Source: Aeromicrobium sp. (GTDB lineage Bacteria; Actinomycetota; Coriobacteriia; Anaerosomatales; Anaerosomataceae). From it: 64,000 nt of DNA. The notes below the pieces were generated by a model. The model was not told the DNA's origin and searched no databases. It worked only from the letters and a program-made list of their open reading frames with translations. Below, one piece after another: positions 1 to 9,053 of the stretch. Where the stretch lies: assembly GCA_015351705.1 (NCBI GenBank), contig JADIIM010000043.1, positions 1 through 64,000 on the forward strand, given 5' to 3'. Position 1 is the stretch's first letter; each line of letters begins with the position of its first letter. The translations under genes and the position numbers were made by a program.

Positions 1-3000
1 GACCCGTCCCAGGCGTGGCGCTCGACGGCGGCTACCAGCGCCGAGGCGCGCTCCCGCAGCGACCCGGCGCGCGACGTGTCGCCGCGCCCCTCGGCCACCT
101 CGGCGAACGAGCGCATGACGACGTCGAGGAACCAGGCCATCCAGACGCTCTCGCCGCTCCCGCCGATGCCCACGCGGTTCATGCCGTCGTTCCAGTCGCC
201 GCCGCCCATGAGCGGCAGCCCGTGCTCACCGGTGGGGGCGAGGTCGAGGGCCGCGATGCAGTGGTCGTAGACGGTCGCGACGTGGAGCGAGGCGTTGGGC
301 TGCAGGTAGAGGTCCTCTCGACCCTCGGGCACCGGCGGGCCCTCGAGGAACGGTGTCTCCACGTCGAGCACGGACCAGTCGCCGGTCGCGCGCACGTACT
401 CGGCCACCACGAACGGCAGCCAGTGGCGGTCGTCGCTGAACCGGGTGCGCACGCCGCGCCCGCTCACCGGCTGCCACCAGTGCAGGACGTCGCCCTCGGG
501 GAACTGGCGGCGTGACGCCTCGACGATATGGTCGCGGACGAGGTCCGGCCGGATGTCCAAGAGCGCGAGGCAGTCCTGCAGCTGGTCGCGGAAGCCGAAC
601 GCGCCGGAGGACTGGTAGGTGGCGGTACGGCCCCAGAAGCGGCAGGAGAGCGACTGGTAGAGCGCGTTGCCGTTGACCATGATGTCCAGCGCGGGGTCCG
701 GCGTCTCGACGCGGACCGTGCCGAGCGTCCGCCGCCATGCGCCGGTGGCCTCGTCGAATGCGGCGGCCACGGCCCCGGGCACCCGCATCCGGGCGAGCAG
801 GGCGTGGGCGTCTTCAACGGTCTCGGTCTGGCCGAGGAAGAACACCACCTCGCCACTCTCTCCGGGCCCGAGCTCGATCGCACGCATGAGCGCGCCGCAG
901 TTGTCGTGGAACCGCCCGGTCTGGCCGCCGAGCCCCCGTCGCTTCATGGCGGCAGGCGACACCGGGGTGCCGTTGCGGCCGATGAACTCCATGCGGCTCG
1001 CGGTGAACGAGTCGACCTCGGCATCGCACGCCACGAACGCGGGCCTGCCGGGGAAGTCGAGGTTGAACCAGCTGTGGGCCATGAGCGCGCTGGCCGACCC
1101 GTCCCACCAGGTGACGACGCGCTGCTGTGCCTTGCTGCGCGAATCGCCGAGACTCCACTCCACGAAGTGCGTGACCGACAGCTTGCGCGGGTGGTCGCCG
1201 GTGTTGGTCAGGCGCAGGCGCGCGATGCGCACGGGGTCGTCGGCCGCCACGAACCAGTCGAGCGCGTGCGCCACCCCGTGGCTCTCGTGCTCGAAGCGCG
1301 AGTAGCCTTTCCCGTGCCGCACGACGTACGGTCCCTGTCCGCGGACAGGCAGGGGGGTCGGACTCCAGAACTCGCCCGTCTGTTCGTCGCGCACGTACAG
1401 ACACTCGCCGGTGCCGTCCGAGACCGGGTCGTTGTTCCACGTGGTGATTCGGTTCTCGTGGCTGTTCTCGGCCCACGTGCAGCCGATGCCCGCCTCGGAG
1501 ACGAGCGTCCCGAACCGTGGGGTCGCGATGACGTTCACCCACGGAGCAGGGGTCGTGGCCCCGTCTTCAAGTACGATCACGTACTCGTCGTTGGCGCGGT
1601 CGAAACCGCCGAGGCCGTTGTCGAACGCGAGCTCCGGACGCTCGATGCGCGGCGCCGGATACTGCCGCGGCGCAGCCTCCGGGACGAGGCGGGCGGGCAG
1701 CTCCGGACGCTCGGCGCGCTGGTCGAGCTGCAGTGCGATCGGTCCCGCGTCACCGGTGATGACCACGCGCGCCATGCTCTCCAGCAGGTTCAGGACGTCG
1801 GGCTGGATGTGGTCCGCGGTGCGCAGGTGCACGCCGCCGGGCCGGTCCGCGAGCTGGAGCGCGTGGCCGGTTCGGAGCAGCGTGCGCAGGCGACCGTCCA
1901 GTTCGCTCGCGTACGCGCTCGGCTTGGTGTTCAGGATGACCAGGTCGCAGGCGAATCCCTTGCTGCGCCAGTACTGGTGTGCGAGCAGGACCTGCCTGAC
2001 CAGCGGTGTCTCCTCGAGCCGCTCGATCTTCACGAGCAGGATCGGGTCGTCACCGGATATGCCGATCGCCCACAGAGCCGAGACCGGCAGGCGGTTCTCG
2101 ACCGGCGTATGCGCCTTGAGTCGCGAGTGGGGGTCGGTGAGCAGTAGGCGCGATGCGAGCCGAAGGAAGGCGACCGAGTCCTCCGGGTCGATCCCCAGGT
2201 CCCGCAGCTCGATGCGGCTCGTCGACCAGGCCAGGTCCGCTGCGCGCTGCGCGTTGCCGATGTCGTGGTACTTCTCGGCGAGCGCCACCGCCCGTTCGCG
2301 ACTGTCGGCCGCCCCTGTGGTGTACGCGAGCAGGGCGCTCTTGCCCGGTTCGATCACGAGCGTCTGTCGGATCGAGCAGATCGGGTCCAGCACGGCGCCC
2401 ACGGTCCCGCCGAGGCGCCCGTCGTCGGCTATCGCCTCGGCGTCATACGGGGTGCGCAGTCTGCCGAGGAAGGCGGCGCGGTCGGTCTCATACGTCCAGG
2501 AGCACGCCGAGGCGGTCTCGCATGCGAGCACGTGCACGCCCCAGGGCCGCTCCTCTTCCGACGAGCGCGGGCGGCGGGTGAACAGGAGCGCCGAGTGGTC
2601 CTCGATCGCCTCGGTCTCGACGAACAGGTTGCTGTACGCCTTGTGCGCGTGGTCGGCGCCACGCAGCGCGAGCGTGACCTCAAGGTACGACGTCACCTCC
2701 AGCGCGAGCGGCGTCCTTCCGTGGTTGGTGACCGTCAAGCGGCGTACCTCGACGTCGTCTTCCGGCGACACGATGACCTCGGTGTGCGTCTCCACGTCCC
2801 CGTCGACGCGCCGGAAGTCCGCCTTGTCCGCCGAGAACGTCACGTGGTAGTCGTCCGGCCGCGCGAGCGTGGGCTGGTACGCCGCCGACCACACACGGCC
2901 GCTCTCGACGTCTTTGAGGTAGATGAACGTGCCCCAGCAGTCGCGGGTGATGTCCTCGCGGTAGCGGGTGACGGTGCGGTCGCGCCAGCGGCTGTAACCA

Positions 3001-6000
3001 CCACCGGCGTTGGTGACCATGACCGAGTACGAACCGTTGGACAGGAAGTGGGTCGCCGGGACCGGCGTGTTGGCGAGCGGATACGCGCGCGTGATGGGAG
3101 GCGGCACCTCACGGACCGAGCGCACGAACTCGACCTCTTCGGTCCGCGGAGCGGCGAGCTGGATACGCCGCGGGACGCGCTCCTGCAGCAGCAATTCGGC
3201 GGATGTGACGAGCGGATCGGCGTGGAACCGCTCCTGCATCCGGAAGTCCGTGAGCATGTTGCCGAGCGAGACGAGACTCATGCCCTGGTGGTGGGCCATG
3301 TACGTCTTCACGATCGCGCGCTCGCCACCGGCGGGGACACGACCCGGCGTGTAGTCGATCGCCTCGTAGTAGCCGTACCAGCCCTCGGCGCCTCGCTGTG
3401 TGAGCGCCGCGAGGTTGTCGAGCGATTCGCGCGGAGCCACCATGAGCGCCAGCACGGTGGCATACGGCGCGATGACCACGTCGGCCGAGAGCCCCCGCTT
3501 GAGTCCCAGGCCCGGCACGCCGAACGCCTGGTACTGGTAGGTGAGTTCGACGTCCTTGGCGTTGAACGCAGACTCGGACACGCCCCACGGCACGCCGCGC
3601 TGCCGTCCGTACTGGATCTGCCGACGCACCACGGCGTCGTACGTCCGGTCGAGCAGGGTCCCGCGCCAGCGCTTCATCACGAGCAACGGCATGAGGTACT
3701 CGAACATGCTCGCGCTCCAGCTCACCAGGGCCGCTCCGCCGCTTGTGCGCGTGATCGCCCTGCCGAGCCGGAACCAGTGGTCCTGCGGGACCTGCCCCGC
3801 CGCGATCGCCAGGAAGCTCGCCAGGCGACACTCGCTTGCGAGCATGTCGTAGTAGGAGCCGTCCAGGCGCCCCTCGGCGGTGTTGAAGCCGATCGAGAAG
3901 AGCATCCGCCCCGGGTCGAACAGCATGCCGAAGTCCGTGTGCTCCCACATCTCGCACGCCATCGCGGCGTGCAGCCGCAGATCGGCGAGCAGCGCCACCG
4001 ACGCCTCACGGCCGCGCCGCACCCCTGCGGCCGTCTCCGCCGCCCAGCGCGAAGCGTCACCGTCACCGGCCGCGATGCCGTCGAGCAGGCCGAGCGCCTC
4101 GTCCATGCCGTCGGCGAGTTCCTGGAGCGAAGGCACGCGGGAGAGGAGCGGCGCGAGCGGCTCTCTCGCGTCGGAGCCGAGGGACGCCGGTACGCGCAGC
4201 GCGTCGGCCGCCCACGGCGCGTACGCATCGAGAGCGCGACGGGCCGCGCTCACGTGCGCTGCCACGTCCGAGCACGCACGGGCCGCCCGCTCGGCGGGGA
4301 GCTGGCCCTCGGCGGGAGTCGTCTCAAGTCCGGCCGCGAGTTCGCCGAGGCCTGCGACAAGCGCGTGCCAGCCTCCGAGGTCTCGCGGCGGCGCATCGTG
4401 CGCCGCTCGGCGAGCGATCTCGGAGAGCGTGTCACGCGCCTGCTCGCCACCACCGCTCCCGTCTTCCGGCCCCGTCCGCGCGAGGTCCTCGATCGCCAGG
4501 CGCGCGGCGTCCACGATGCCGTCGAGCAGCTGGGGCCCGAGCAGCGGCTGGCGCTCGACGTCCCGTAGTGCGGCGTCGAGCGTGAGCAGGTGCCCCGCCA
4601 GGTTGCCCGAGTCGACGGTCGAGACGTAGGTGGGGCGCAGCGGTTCCAGCGTGCGGGTGTCGTACCAGTTGTAGAAGTGGCCGCGGAAACGCTCCATGCC
4701 CGCCATGGTGTCCAGTGTGCGCGCGACACGCTCGGCGAGCCCGTCGATCGTGAGGTAGCCGAGGTCGTACGCCGAGACACAGGACAGCAGCTGGAGGCCG
4801 ATGTTGGTCGGAGACGTCCGGTGCGCCACCTCGTCCTTCGGGTCCTCCTGGTAGTTGTCGGGTGCGAGGAAGTGGTCCTCGGCGGTCACGAAATCCTCGA
4901 AGAACCGCCACGTCTTGCGCGCGATGCGACGCATCGTCTCCACGTCGCCGGTGGTCAGGCCGGTGTCCGGCTCGGGCGTGGGGACGCTTGCGCGCCAGGC
5001 CGCGAGCGGCGCTGACAGCCACAGCACGAGCAGCGGCGCGGCGGGCAGCAGGGCCGACACGCTGCCGGTCGAAAGAGCGATGAGCGCAGCGAGGACGGCA
5101 ACGGTCGCGGTGGCAGGCCACATGCGACGCAGGAAGGCGGCAGGCCGGGTCGCCCCGAGACGACGCTCGGCCTCGGCGGCCGTCTCCCACTCCAGCAAGT
5201 CGCGTCGCGTCACGAGCATCCGCCAGAGCGCGCGGATCGCGGCGTCGGTGAGAAGGTAGGCCTGATGCGGCAGCACGGCGGCGTTCAGAACGTTGCGCAG
5301 CACGTCGCGCCGGAGGTCCTCGACGAACGCTTGCGTGTCGGATCGCGTGTCTGCCGGTGGCCGCCGGAACAGGAACGCGTCCATCACGCCGTGGTAGAGC
5401 GGGAAGAGGAGCAGACCGAGCAGGACCCCGAGCCAGGCCCACCCGTGGGCCGGCAGCGCGGCAAAGCCAGCGAGTGCGAGGAGCATCGTGGACAGCGGCA
5501 CCATGCTGCGCCTCAGGTTGTCGAGGATCTTCCAGCGGTGCAGCGTGGTGAGCGGATTGCGCTCCCGGCCGCTCTCGGTGGGGACGACCGGTAGCAGCCA
5601 CGGAAGCGTCTGCCAGTCGCCGCGTACCCAGCGATGCAGTCGCGCGCAGTGGGAGATGTAGCTCGCGGGCTGGTCGTCCAGGACCTCGATGTCGGAGGTC
5701 AGCCCCGTGCGCAGGTACGAGCCCTCGAGCAGGTCATGCGACAGCAGCGTGTTGGGCGGGAACCTGTCCGAGAGCAGCGCGTTGAACACATCGACCTCGA
5801 AGATGCCCTTGCCGGTGAAGGAGCCTTCGCCGAAGACGTCCTGGTACGTGTCCGAGACCGCTCCAGCGTACGGGTCCACGCCGGTCACACCGGAGTACAG
5901 CCATGCGAAGAGGCTGTCGGTCGCGCCCGCGAGCGACATCGCCACCCTCGGCTGCAGGAGCCCGTAGCCGCGCCGGACGATGCGCCTCCGGGGATCGATC

Positions 6001-7943
6001 ACAGCGCGGTTCAGCGGATGGGCGATGGTCGCGATGAGTCTGCGCGCGCCGTCACGCGGCAACACCGTGTCCGTGTCGAGTGTGACGACGAACGCGATCG
6101 ACGCGAGGTCGGTGGGGTCGGCCTCGACGAGGCGGAACGAGGTGTCGGTGGCGCCGCGCAGCAGGCGGCAGAACTCGGTCAGTGCGCCGCGCTTGCGCTC
6201 CCACCCCATCCAGGTGCGATCGTGGTCGGACCAGGTGCGACCCCTGACGAACAGCGTGAAGGGCCGCTCGCCCACGCGGCCGTGCCGCTCGTTGAGGCTG
6301 CGCACACCGTCGAGCGCCGCTGAGATGATCGCCTCATCACCCGGTGTCTCGGCTCCGTCACTGCCCTTGAGGTCCGCGAGCACCCCGAAACGCACGTTGG
6401 GGTCGGTGTTCGCAAGGAAGCCGACCTCCATGTTGTCGATGACATGCTGCGCCGCCGCGGGTGAGGTGAGCAGCGCGGTGTACACGACCATCGTGCGGTG
6501 CGCCGGCTCGACCGGGCGGCGGTGGTCGAGCTTAGCGAGCGGCCGCGGCGGCCACAGCCACGCCGAGGTCCGGTTCACGAGGATGATGGCGACCTCGCTC
6601 ACCGGTATCACCGCGAGCACGCCGATAATCGCACCGGACAACGGGGAGGCTGTCAGCAGCGCCACGAGCAGGCCGATCGCTGCTGCGAGCGCAGCAGTCA
6701 GGGTTCCGAGCAGCCCCCAGTAGATCGCACCGCGGGCCGCCAGCGGTCCTCGACGCATGCGCTCGCGCAGTCGCGGGCGGTAGCCGACCGAGCACTCGAA
6801 CCCGTACCTGCCGTCGCTGATCAGGTAGTGACCCACGTGGCCCGCCACCGTGTCCGCGGGGTCACGGGTGAGCGCCTCGAGCGCGTGGCTGACGAGCGCC
6901 TCGGCCACGACGATCTCATCGTGGGGACACCGCCGGGCGAGGCTTTCCACCGCATGGCGATACCGGTCCCGGCTCACGAAGTCCATGCGCGGATAGACGC
7001 CTGCGGGGTCCTCGCGCAGCACGTGCTCCACGAGGCTGACGGACTCGAAGAACTCCCGCCACTCGAGTGCGCCGAGCGACCGGATGCTTCCGATCGAGTT
7101 GGCGATGGACACCTGGTCGGCGGCCTGTTCCTGGTGCATGCCGAGGGTCAGGTGCTCGAGGGTCTCATCGCGCGACGCCAGCGTTCGCTCCAACCAGTCC
7201 GACAAGGGGGCCAGTGCCACGTCCTGCCCCGCGAGGCGCTGTGACAGCCGGACCAGCAGTGCCGCCGGTGGGGACGCGTGCGCGGCGTCGATCTCCGTCA
7301 GTCGGCGTGACACGGCGTCGCTGCCGTCACCCGCCGCCTCGAGCAGGCGGTCGGCAAAGGAGTCGCCCGCCACGACCGCCTGGTGTGCATCGAGCACGCG
7401 GAGTCCAAGGCGGCGCAGGTTCTCAACGAGCGTCAAGCGGAGCATGATCGGTATCGCCCACACCTCGCCGATGGTGAGCGGCGCCTCGTCCTGGTAGGCA
7501 AGGAAGAACGACTCGAGCGTCTGCCGGTCCACGCGGGCATCGGTGTGGCTGACGAGGGTCACCGTTGCCTCGAGCACCCGAGGCGTGCCCGCGAACCGCC
7601 CCGCCACGAGTCGTGGCAGTTCCGCGCCGTAATCGGCAGGCAGCTCATCGCGGACGAGCCGGACCTGCTCCTCGATCAGGTAGTAGTTGTCGAGGATCCA
7701 CTCGGCGGCGGGCGAGACCGGGATGTCCTCACGCACGTCGGCGGCCAGACGGCGATAGACGGCACCCAGTTGACGGTCCCCGGACTCGAGCATCCCGAGG
7801 AGCGCGGCACCGTTGCGCCCCGATGCGCACTCCCACACCTGGCCGGCAGCGAGCGAGCGCGCGACGCTCGCAAGCCGCTCAGCGCCGAGCAGTTCCGCTC
7901 GCAGCGGTGTGTCGTCTGACATGGGGTAGCGGCGTGCCGGCAT
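1..7943 (-). CDS. ndvB: Cyclic beta-1,2-glucan synthase (NdvB-like, GT84 + GH94), C-terminus outside window
   Basis: Very large membrane enzyme that would polymerise UDP-glucose into beta-1,2-glucan and cyclise it. About 2,647 residues are visible and the frame is still open at base 1; the family is about 2,800 residues. Visible in order: N-terminal DNYYLIEEQ motif near residue 90; membrane helices about 400-465; a glycosyltransferase domain with LDTDT near 622 and HRWVRGDWQ near 775; more helices about 815-975; a glycoamylase-like segment with GHFYNWYDT near 1090; carbohydrate-binding repeats; and the GH94 phosphorylase region with FRDQLQDCLAL near 2450 and GGDWNDGMNR near 2580. The start is ATG 7943 because GGAGGGG lies 6-7 bases upstream; the ATG at 7922 has no ribosome binding site. 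No frame breaks seen. Long open frames on the opposite strand are shadows of its biased codons. Confidence 0.95.
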   Translation of the reverse strand, partial: MPARRYPMSDDTPLRAELLGAERLASVARSLAAGQVWECASGRNGAALLGMLESGDRQLGAVYRRLAADVREDIPVSPAAEWILDNYYLIEEQVRLVRDELPADYGAELPRLVAGRFAGTPRVLEATVTLVSHTDARVDRQTLESFFLAYQDEAPLTIGEVWAIPIMLRLTLVENLRRLGLRVLDAHQAVVAGDSFADRLLEAAGDGSDAVSRRLTEIDAAHASPPAALLVRLSQRLAGQDVALAPLSDWLERTLASRDETLEHLTLGMHQEQAADQVSIANSIGSIRSLGALEWREFFESVSLVEHVLREDPAGVYPRMDFVSRDRYRHAVESLARRCPHDEIVVAEALVSHALEALTRDPADTVAGHVGHYLISDGRYGFECSVGYRPRLRERMRRGPLAARGAIYWGLLGTLTAALAAAIGLLVALLTASPLSGAIIGVLAVIPVSEVAIILVNRTSAWLWPPRPLAKLDHRRPVEPAHRTMVVYTALLTSPAAAQHVIDNMEVGFLANTDPNVRFGVLADLKGSDGAETPGDEAIISAALDGVRSLNERHGRVGERPFTLFVRGRTWSDHDRTWMGWERKRGALTEFCRLLRGATDTSFRLVEADPTDLASIAFVVTLDTDTVLPRDGARRLIATIAHPLNRAVIDPRRRIVRRGYGLLQPRVAMSLAGATDSLFAWLYSGVTGVDPYAGAVSDTYQDVFGEGSFTGKGIFEVDVFNALLSDRFPPNTLLSHDLLEGSYLRTGLTSDIEVLDDQPASYISHCARLHRWVRGDWQTLPWLLPVVPTESGRERNPLTTLHRWKILDNLRRSMVPLSTMLLALAGFAALPAHGWAWLGVLLGLLLFPLYHGVMDAFLFRRPPADTRSDTQAFVEDLRRDVLRNVLNAAVLPHQAYLLTDAAIRALWRMLVTRRDLLEWETAAEAERRLGATRPAAFLRRMWPATATVAVLAALIALSTGSVSALLPAAPLLVLWLSAPLAAWRASVPTPEPDTGLTTGDVETMRRIARKTWRFFEDFVTAEDHFLAPDNYQEDPKDEVAHRTSPTNIGLQLLSCVSAYDLGYLTIDGLAERVARTLDTMAGMERFRGHFYNWYDTRTLEPLRPTYVSTVDSGNLAGHLLTLDAALRDVERQPLLGPQLLDGIVDAARLAIEDLARTGPEDGSGGGEQARDTLSEIARRAAHDAPPRDLGGWHALVAGLGELAAGLETTPAEGQLPAERAARACSDVAAHVSAARRALDAYAPWAADALRVPASLGSDAREPLAPLLSRVPSLQELADGMDEALGLLDGIAAGDGDASRWAAETAAGVRRGREASVALLADLRLHAAMACEMWEHTDFGMLFDPGRMLFSIGFNTAEGRLDGSYYDMLASECRLASFLAIAAGQVPQDHWFRLGRAITRTSGGAALVSWSASMFEYLMPLLVMKRWRGTLLDRTYDAVVRRQIQYGRQRGVPWGVSESAFNAKDVELTYQYQAFGVPGLGLKRGLSADVVIAPYATVLALMVAPRESLDNLAALTQRGAEGWYGYYEAIDYTPGRVPAGGERAIVKTYMAHHQGMSLVSLGNMLTDFRMQERFHADPLVTSAELLLQERVPRRIQLAAPRTEEVEFVRSVREVPPPITRAYPLANTPVPATHFLSNGSYSVMVTNAGGGYSRWRDRTVTRYREDITRDCWGTFIYLKDVESGRVWSAAYQPTLARPDDYHVTFSADKADFRRVDGDVETHTEVIVSPEDDVEVRRLTVTNHGRTPLALEVTSYLEVTLALRGADHAHKAYSNLFVETEAIEDHSALLFTRRPRSSEEERPWGVHVLACETASACSWTYETDRAAFLGRLRTPYDAEAIADDGRLGGTVGAVLDPICSIRQTLVIEPGKSALLAYTTGAADSRERAVALAEKYHDIGNAQRAADLAWSTSRIELRDLGIDPEDSVAFLRLASRLLLTDPHSRLKAHTPVENRLPVSALWAIGISGDDPILLVKIERLEETPLVRQVLLAHQYWRSKGFACDLVILNTKPSAYASELDGRLRTLLRTGHALQLADRPGGVHLRTADHIQPDVLNLLESMARVVITGDAGPIALQLDQRAERPELPARLVPEAAPRQYPAPRIERPELAFDNGLGGFDRANDEYVIVLEDGATTPAPWVNVIATPRFGTLVSEAGIGCTWAENSHENRITTWNNDPVSDGTGECLYVRDEQTGEFWSPTPLPVRGQGPYVVRHGKGYSRFEHESHGVAHALDWFVAADDPVRIARLRLTNTGDHPRKLSVTHFVEWSLGDSRSKAQQRVVTWWDGSASALMAHSWFNLDFPGRPAFVACDAEVDSFTASRMEFIGRNGTPVSPAAMKRRGLGGQTGRFHDNCGALMRAIELGPGESGEVVFFLGQTETVEDAHALLARMRVPGAVAAAFDEATGAWRRTLGTVRVETPDPALDIMVNGNALYQSLSCRFWGRTATYQSSGAFGFRDQLQDCLALLDIRPDLVRDHIVEASRRQFPEGDVLHWWQPVSGRGVRTRFSDDRHWLPFVVAEYVRATGDWSVLDVETPFLEGPPVPEGREDLYLQPNASLHVATVYDHCIAALDLAPTGEHGLPLMGGGDWNDGMNRVGIGGSGESVWMAWFLDVVMRSFAEVAEGRGDTSRAGSLRERASALVAAVERHAWDG

Positions 7944-8120
7944 ACTGGTCCCCTCCGCGCATCGGCGCCGGGCGTGACCGGCGCTCGCGTCTGCCCCTTC
8001 TGGACGGCGGTACCATTGTGCCATGTATCGGCCGTACGTCGCCTGGCGCTGCGGCACACGACTTGCTGCAGTCATACCCCTTAGGGTATACAGGGGCGTA
8101 ACCATTCGATCGGAGGTTCG
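7944..8120. promoter_or_regulatory. Divergent promoter region between glucan synthase and selenoprotein gene
   Basis: Gene-free stretch between two divergent genes. Reading right, TTGCTG (8063-8068) and TATACA (8087-8092) are separated by 18 bases, followed by GGAGG (8112-8116) and the ATG at 8121. A dyad lies in the -35/-10 spacer and runs into the -10 (separate entry). On the left-reading strand only the GGAGGGG ribosome binding site of the glucan synthase gene is clear. Confidence 0.6.
8074..8089. promoter_or_regulatory. CsoR/CstR-family-type operator dyad
   Basis: The sequence ATACCC-CTTA-GGGTAT is a perfect 6-base dyad with a 4-base centre. It lies between the -35 and -10 of the promoter for the rhodanese-thioredoxin gene and overlaps the first three bases of the -10. 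AT-flanked C-tract/G-tract dyads of this kind are the typical operators of CsoR-family repressors (copper-sensing CsoR, persulfide-sensing CstR). Placement over the RNA polymerase site fits simple repression. Because the controlled protein has a rhodanese domain, persulfide sensing is the more attractive reading, but copper cannot be excluded. No csoR-like gene is in this window. Confidence 0.6.
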
Positions 8121-8822
8121 ATGGTCCGAGTGACAACGAGATGGGCGCTGGCGGCAGCCGCGATCGCCATGGTACTCGTGGCAGCCGCGGGCTGCAGCGC
8201 CGACGGCGGCGCGATCGATAACGCACGGTTCAAGGATCTGCAGGCCGAGGGCGCCCGCATAGTCGACGTGCGCACCGCCGGCGAGTTCGCCGCGGGCCAC
8301 ATCCCCGGTGCCGAGCTTGTCCCGTACCAGGGCATCGCCCAGGTTGCCCAGGGATGGGACCCGACGCAGCCCGTGGTGGTGTACTGTGCCGTCGGTGACC
8401 GGAGCGCCGAGGCGGCGAACGTCCTGCGCTCCATGGGATTCGAGCGCGTGTACGACCTCGCGGCCGGCATCGTGGCGTGGGACGGCGACATCATCGCCGG
8501 TGAGGGCGCTGTCGCAACCGAGCCTCCTGCGGTACAGACCTCGGAGCTACCGGTCCTCTACGAGTTCTTCACCGACTGGTGACCCAGCTGCCGTGACGTG
8601 GCGCCTGTGGTCGACAGGCTGAAGACTGAGTACGAAGGCATCGTGGAGTTCCGCCTGATCAACGTGGACACCGATCCGCAGGGTGCGGCACTGATGGCAC
8701 AGTACAACGCCCAGTATGTGCCGACGTTCGTCCTGCTCAACACCGATGGATCAGTCAGCCAGACCATCGTCGGTGCTCAGAAGGAGAGTGTGTTCAGGGA
8801 GGCCCTTGACGCCCTGAAGTAG
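8121..8822 (+). CDS. Rhodanese-thioredoxin fusion lipoprotein, predicted selenoprotein (in-frame TGA at codon 154)
   Basis: Reads as one 233-residue protein if TGA 8580-8582 is decoded as selenocysteine. Residues 1-25 form a lipoprotein signal (LVAAAGC, lipid-anchored Cys25), so it should sit outside the cytoplasmic membrane. About 32-125 is a rhodanese domain with active-site Cys89 in CAVGDRS. About 140-233 is a thioredoxin fold: the strand LPVLYEFF, then W-U-P-S-C-R (Sec154, Cys157) where thioredoxins have WCxxC, and the cis-Pro motif YVPTF. The part after the TGA is in the same frame, lacks its own ribosome binding site, and would lack the first thioredoxin strand if made separately. A hairpin suited to Sec insertion follows the TGA. 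A plausible role is moving persulfide sulfur or reducing thiol partners outside the membrane. The alternatives are a nonsense mutation or sequencing error at a Cys codon. Confidence 0.85.
8580..8619 (+). promoter_or_regulatory. Candidate bacterial SECIS element downstream of the in-frame TGA
   Basis: After the TGA (8580-8582) come 26 bases to the loop of a perfect 6-bp hairpin: GCCTGT (8603-8608), loop GGTCG (8609-8613), ACAGGC (8614-8619). Bacterial SECIS elements lie inside the coding region just after the UGA. They have a short stem and an apical loop starting with G, usually about 16-37 bases from the UGA. The E. coli fdhF element also carries GGUC in its loop. All these criteria are met here. 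Binding by SelB is inferred. Confidence 0.65.
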
Positions 8823-8886
8823 TGCTGGCCCCGCAGTGCGCGAACTGCGCGATACGCCGCGCGCGCAGCGGGGTACAGACCCAGTG

Positions 8887-8906
8887 AGGGCGCTGAAGGC
8901 GCCCTG
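8887..8906 (+). terminator. Hairpin after the selenoprotein gene (weak terminator)
   Basis: AGGGCGC and GCGCCCT form a 7-bp stem with a short loop about 65 bases after the stop codon. There is no T-tract behind it, so intrinsic termination is doubtful. RNA protection or pausing are alternatives. Confidence 0.35.
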
Positions 8907-9018
8907 ACTCTCCGGAGCGACGGAGGCGAGGTGACCGTATCGAGTGAGCCTCGATGGATGTGGTTCCACCACCGGGACGGTCGATGAAGGGTCCCGCGTA
9001 CGACGTGCGTGACGTGTC

Positions 9019-9047
9019 TTGTTCGAGCAATGTCCGTTGTCTATAGA
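9019..9047 (+). promoter_or_regulatory. Candidate promoter for an intergenic small RNA
   Basis: TTGTTC (9019-9024) and TATAGA (9042-9047) are separated by exactly 17 bases. The matches to a housekeeping promoter are moderate. Transcription would start near 9054, with no convincing coding frame ahead before the hairpin at 9241-9270. Confidence 0.4.
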
Positions 9048-9053
9048 CGAGTG

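Noticed and set aside
528-4568. Long plus-strand open frames of 539 and 767 residues
   Set aside because: They lie opposite the glucan synthase gene, have low-complexity Arg/Glu/Val-rich translations without any domain, and arise from the codon bias of the true minus-strand gene.
8580-8582. TGA as a tryptophan or glycine codon (genetic code change)
   Set aside because: Many genes in the window end with TGA, including coupled ATGA overlaps, so TGA is a normal stop here.
8598-8822. Separate 74-residue thioredoxin-like gene starting at GTG 8598
   Set aside because: No ribosome binding site, missing the first thioredoxin strand and half the active site, and exactly in frame with the upstream rhodanese gene; read-through of the TGA explains it better.
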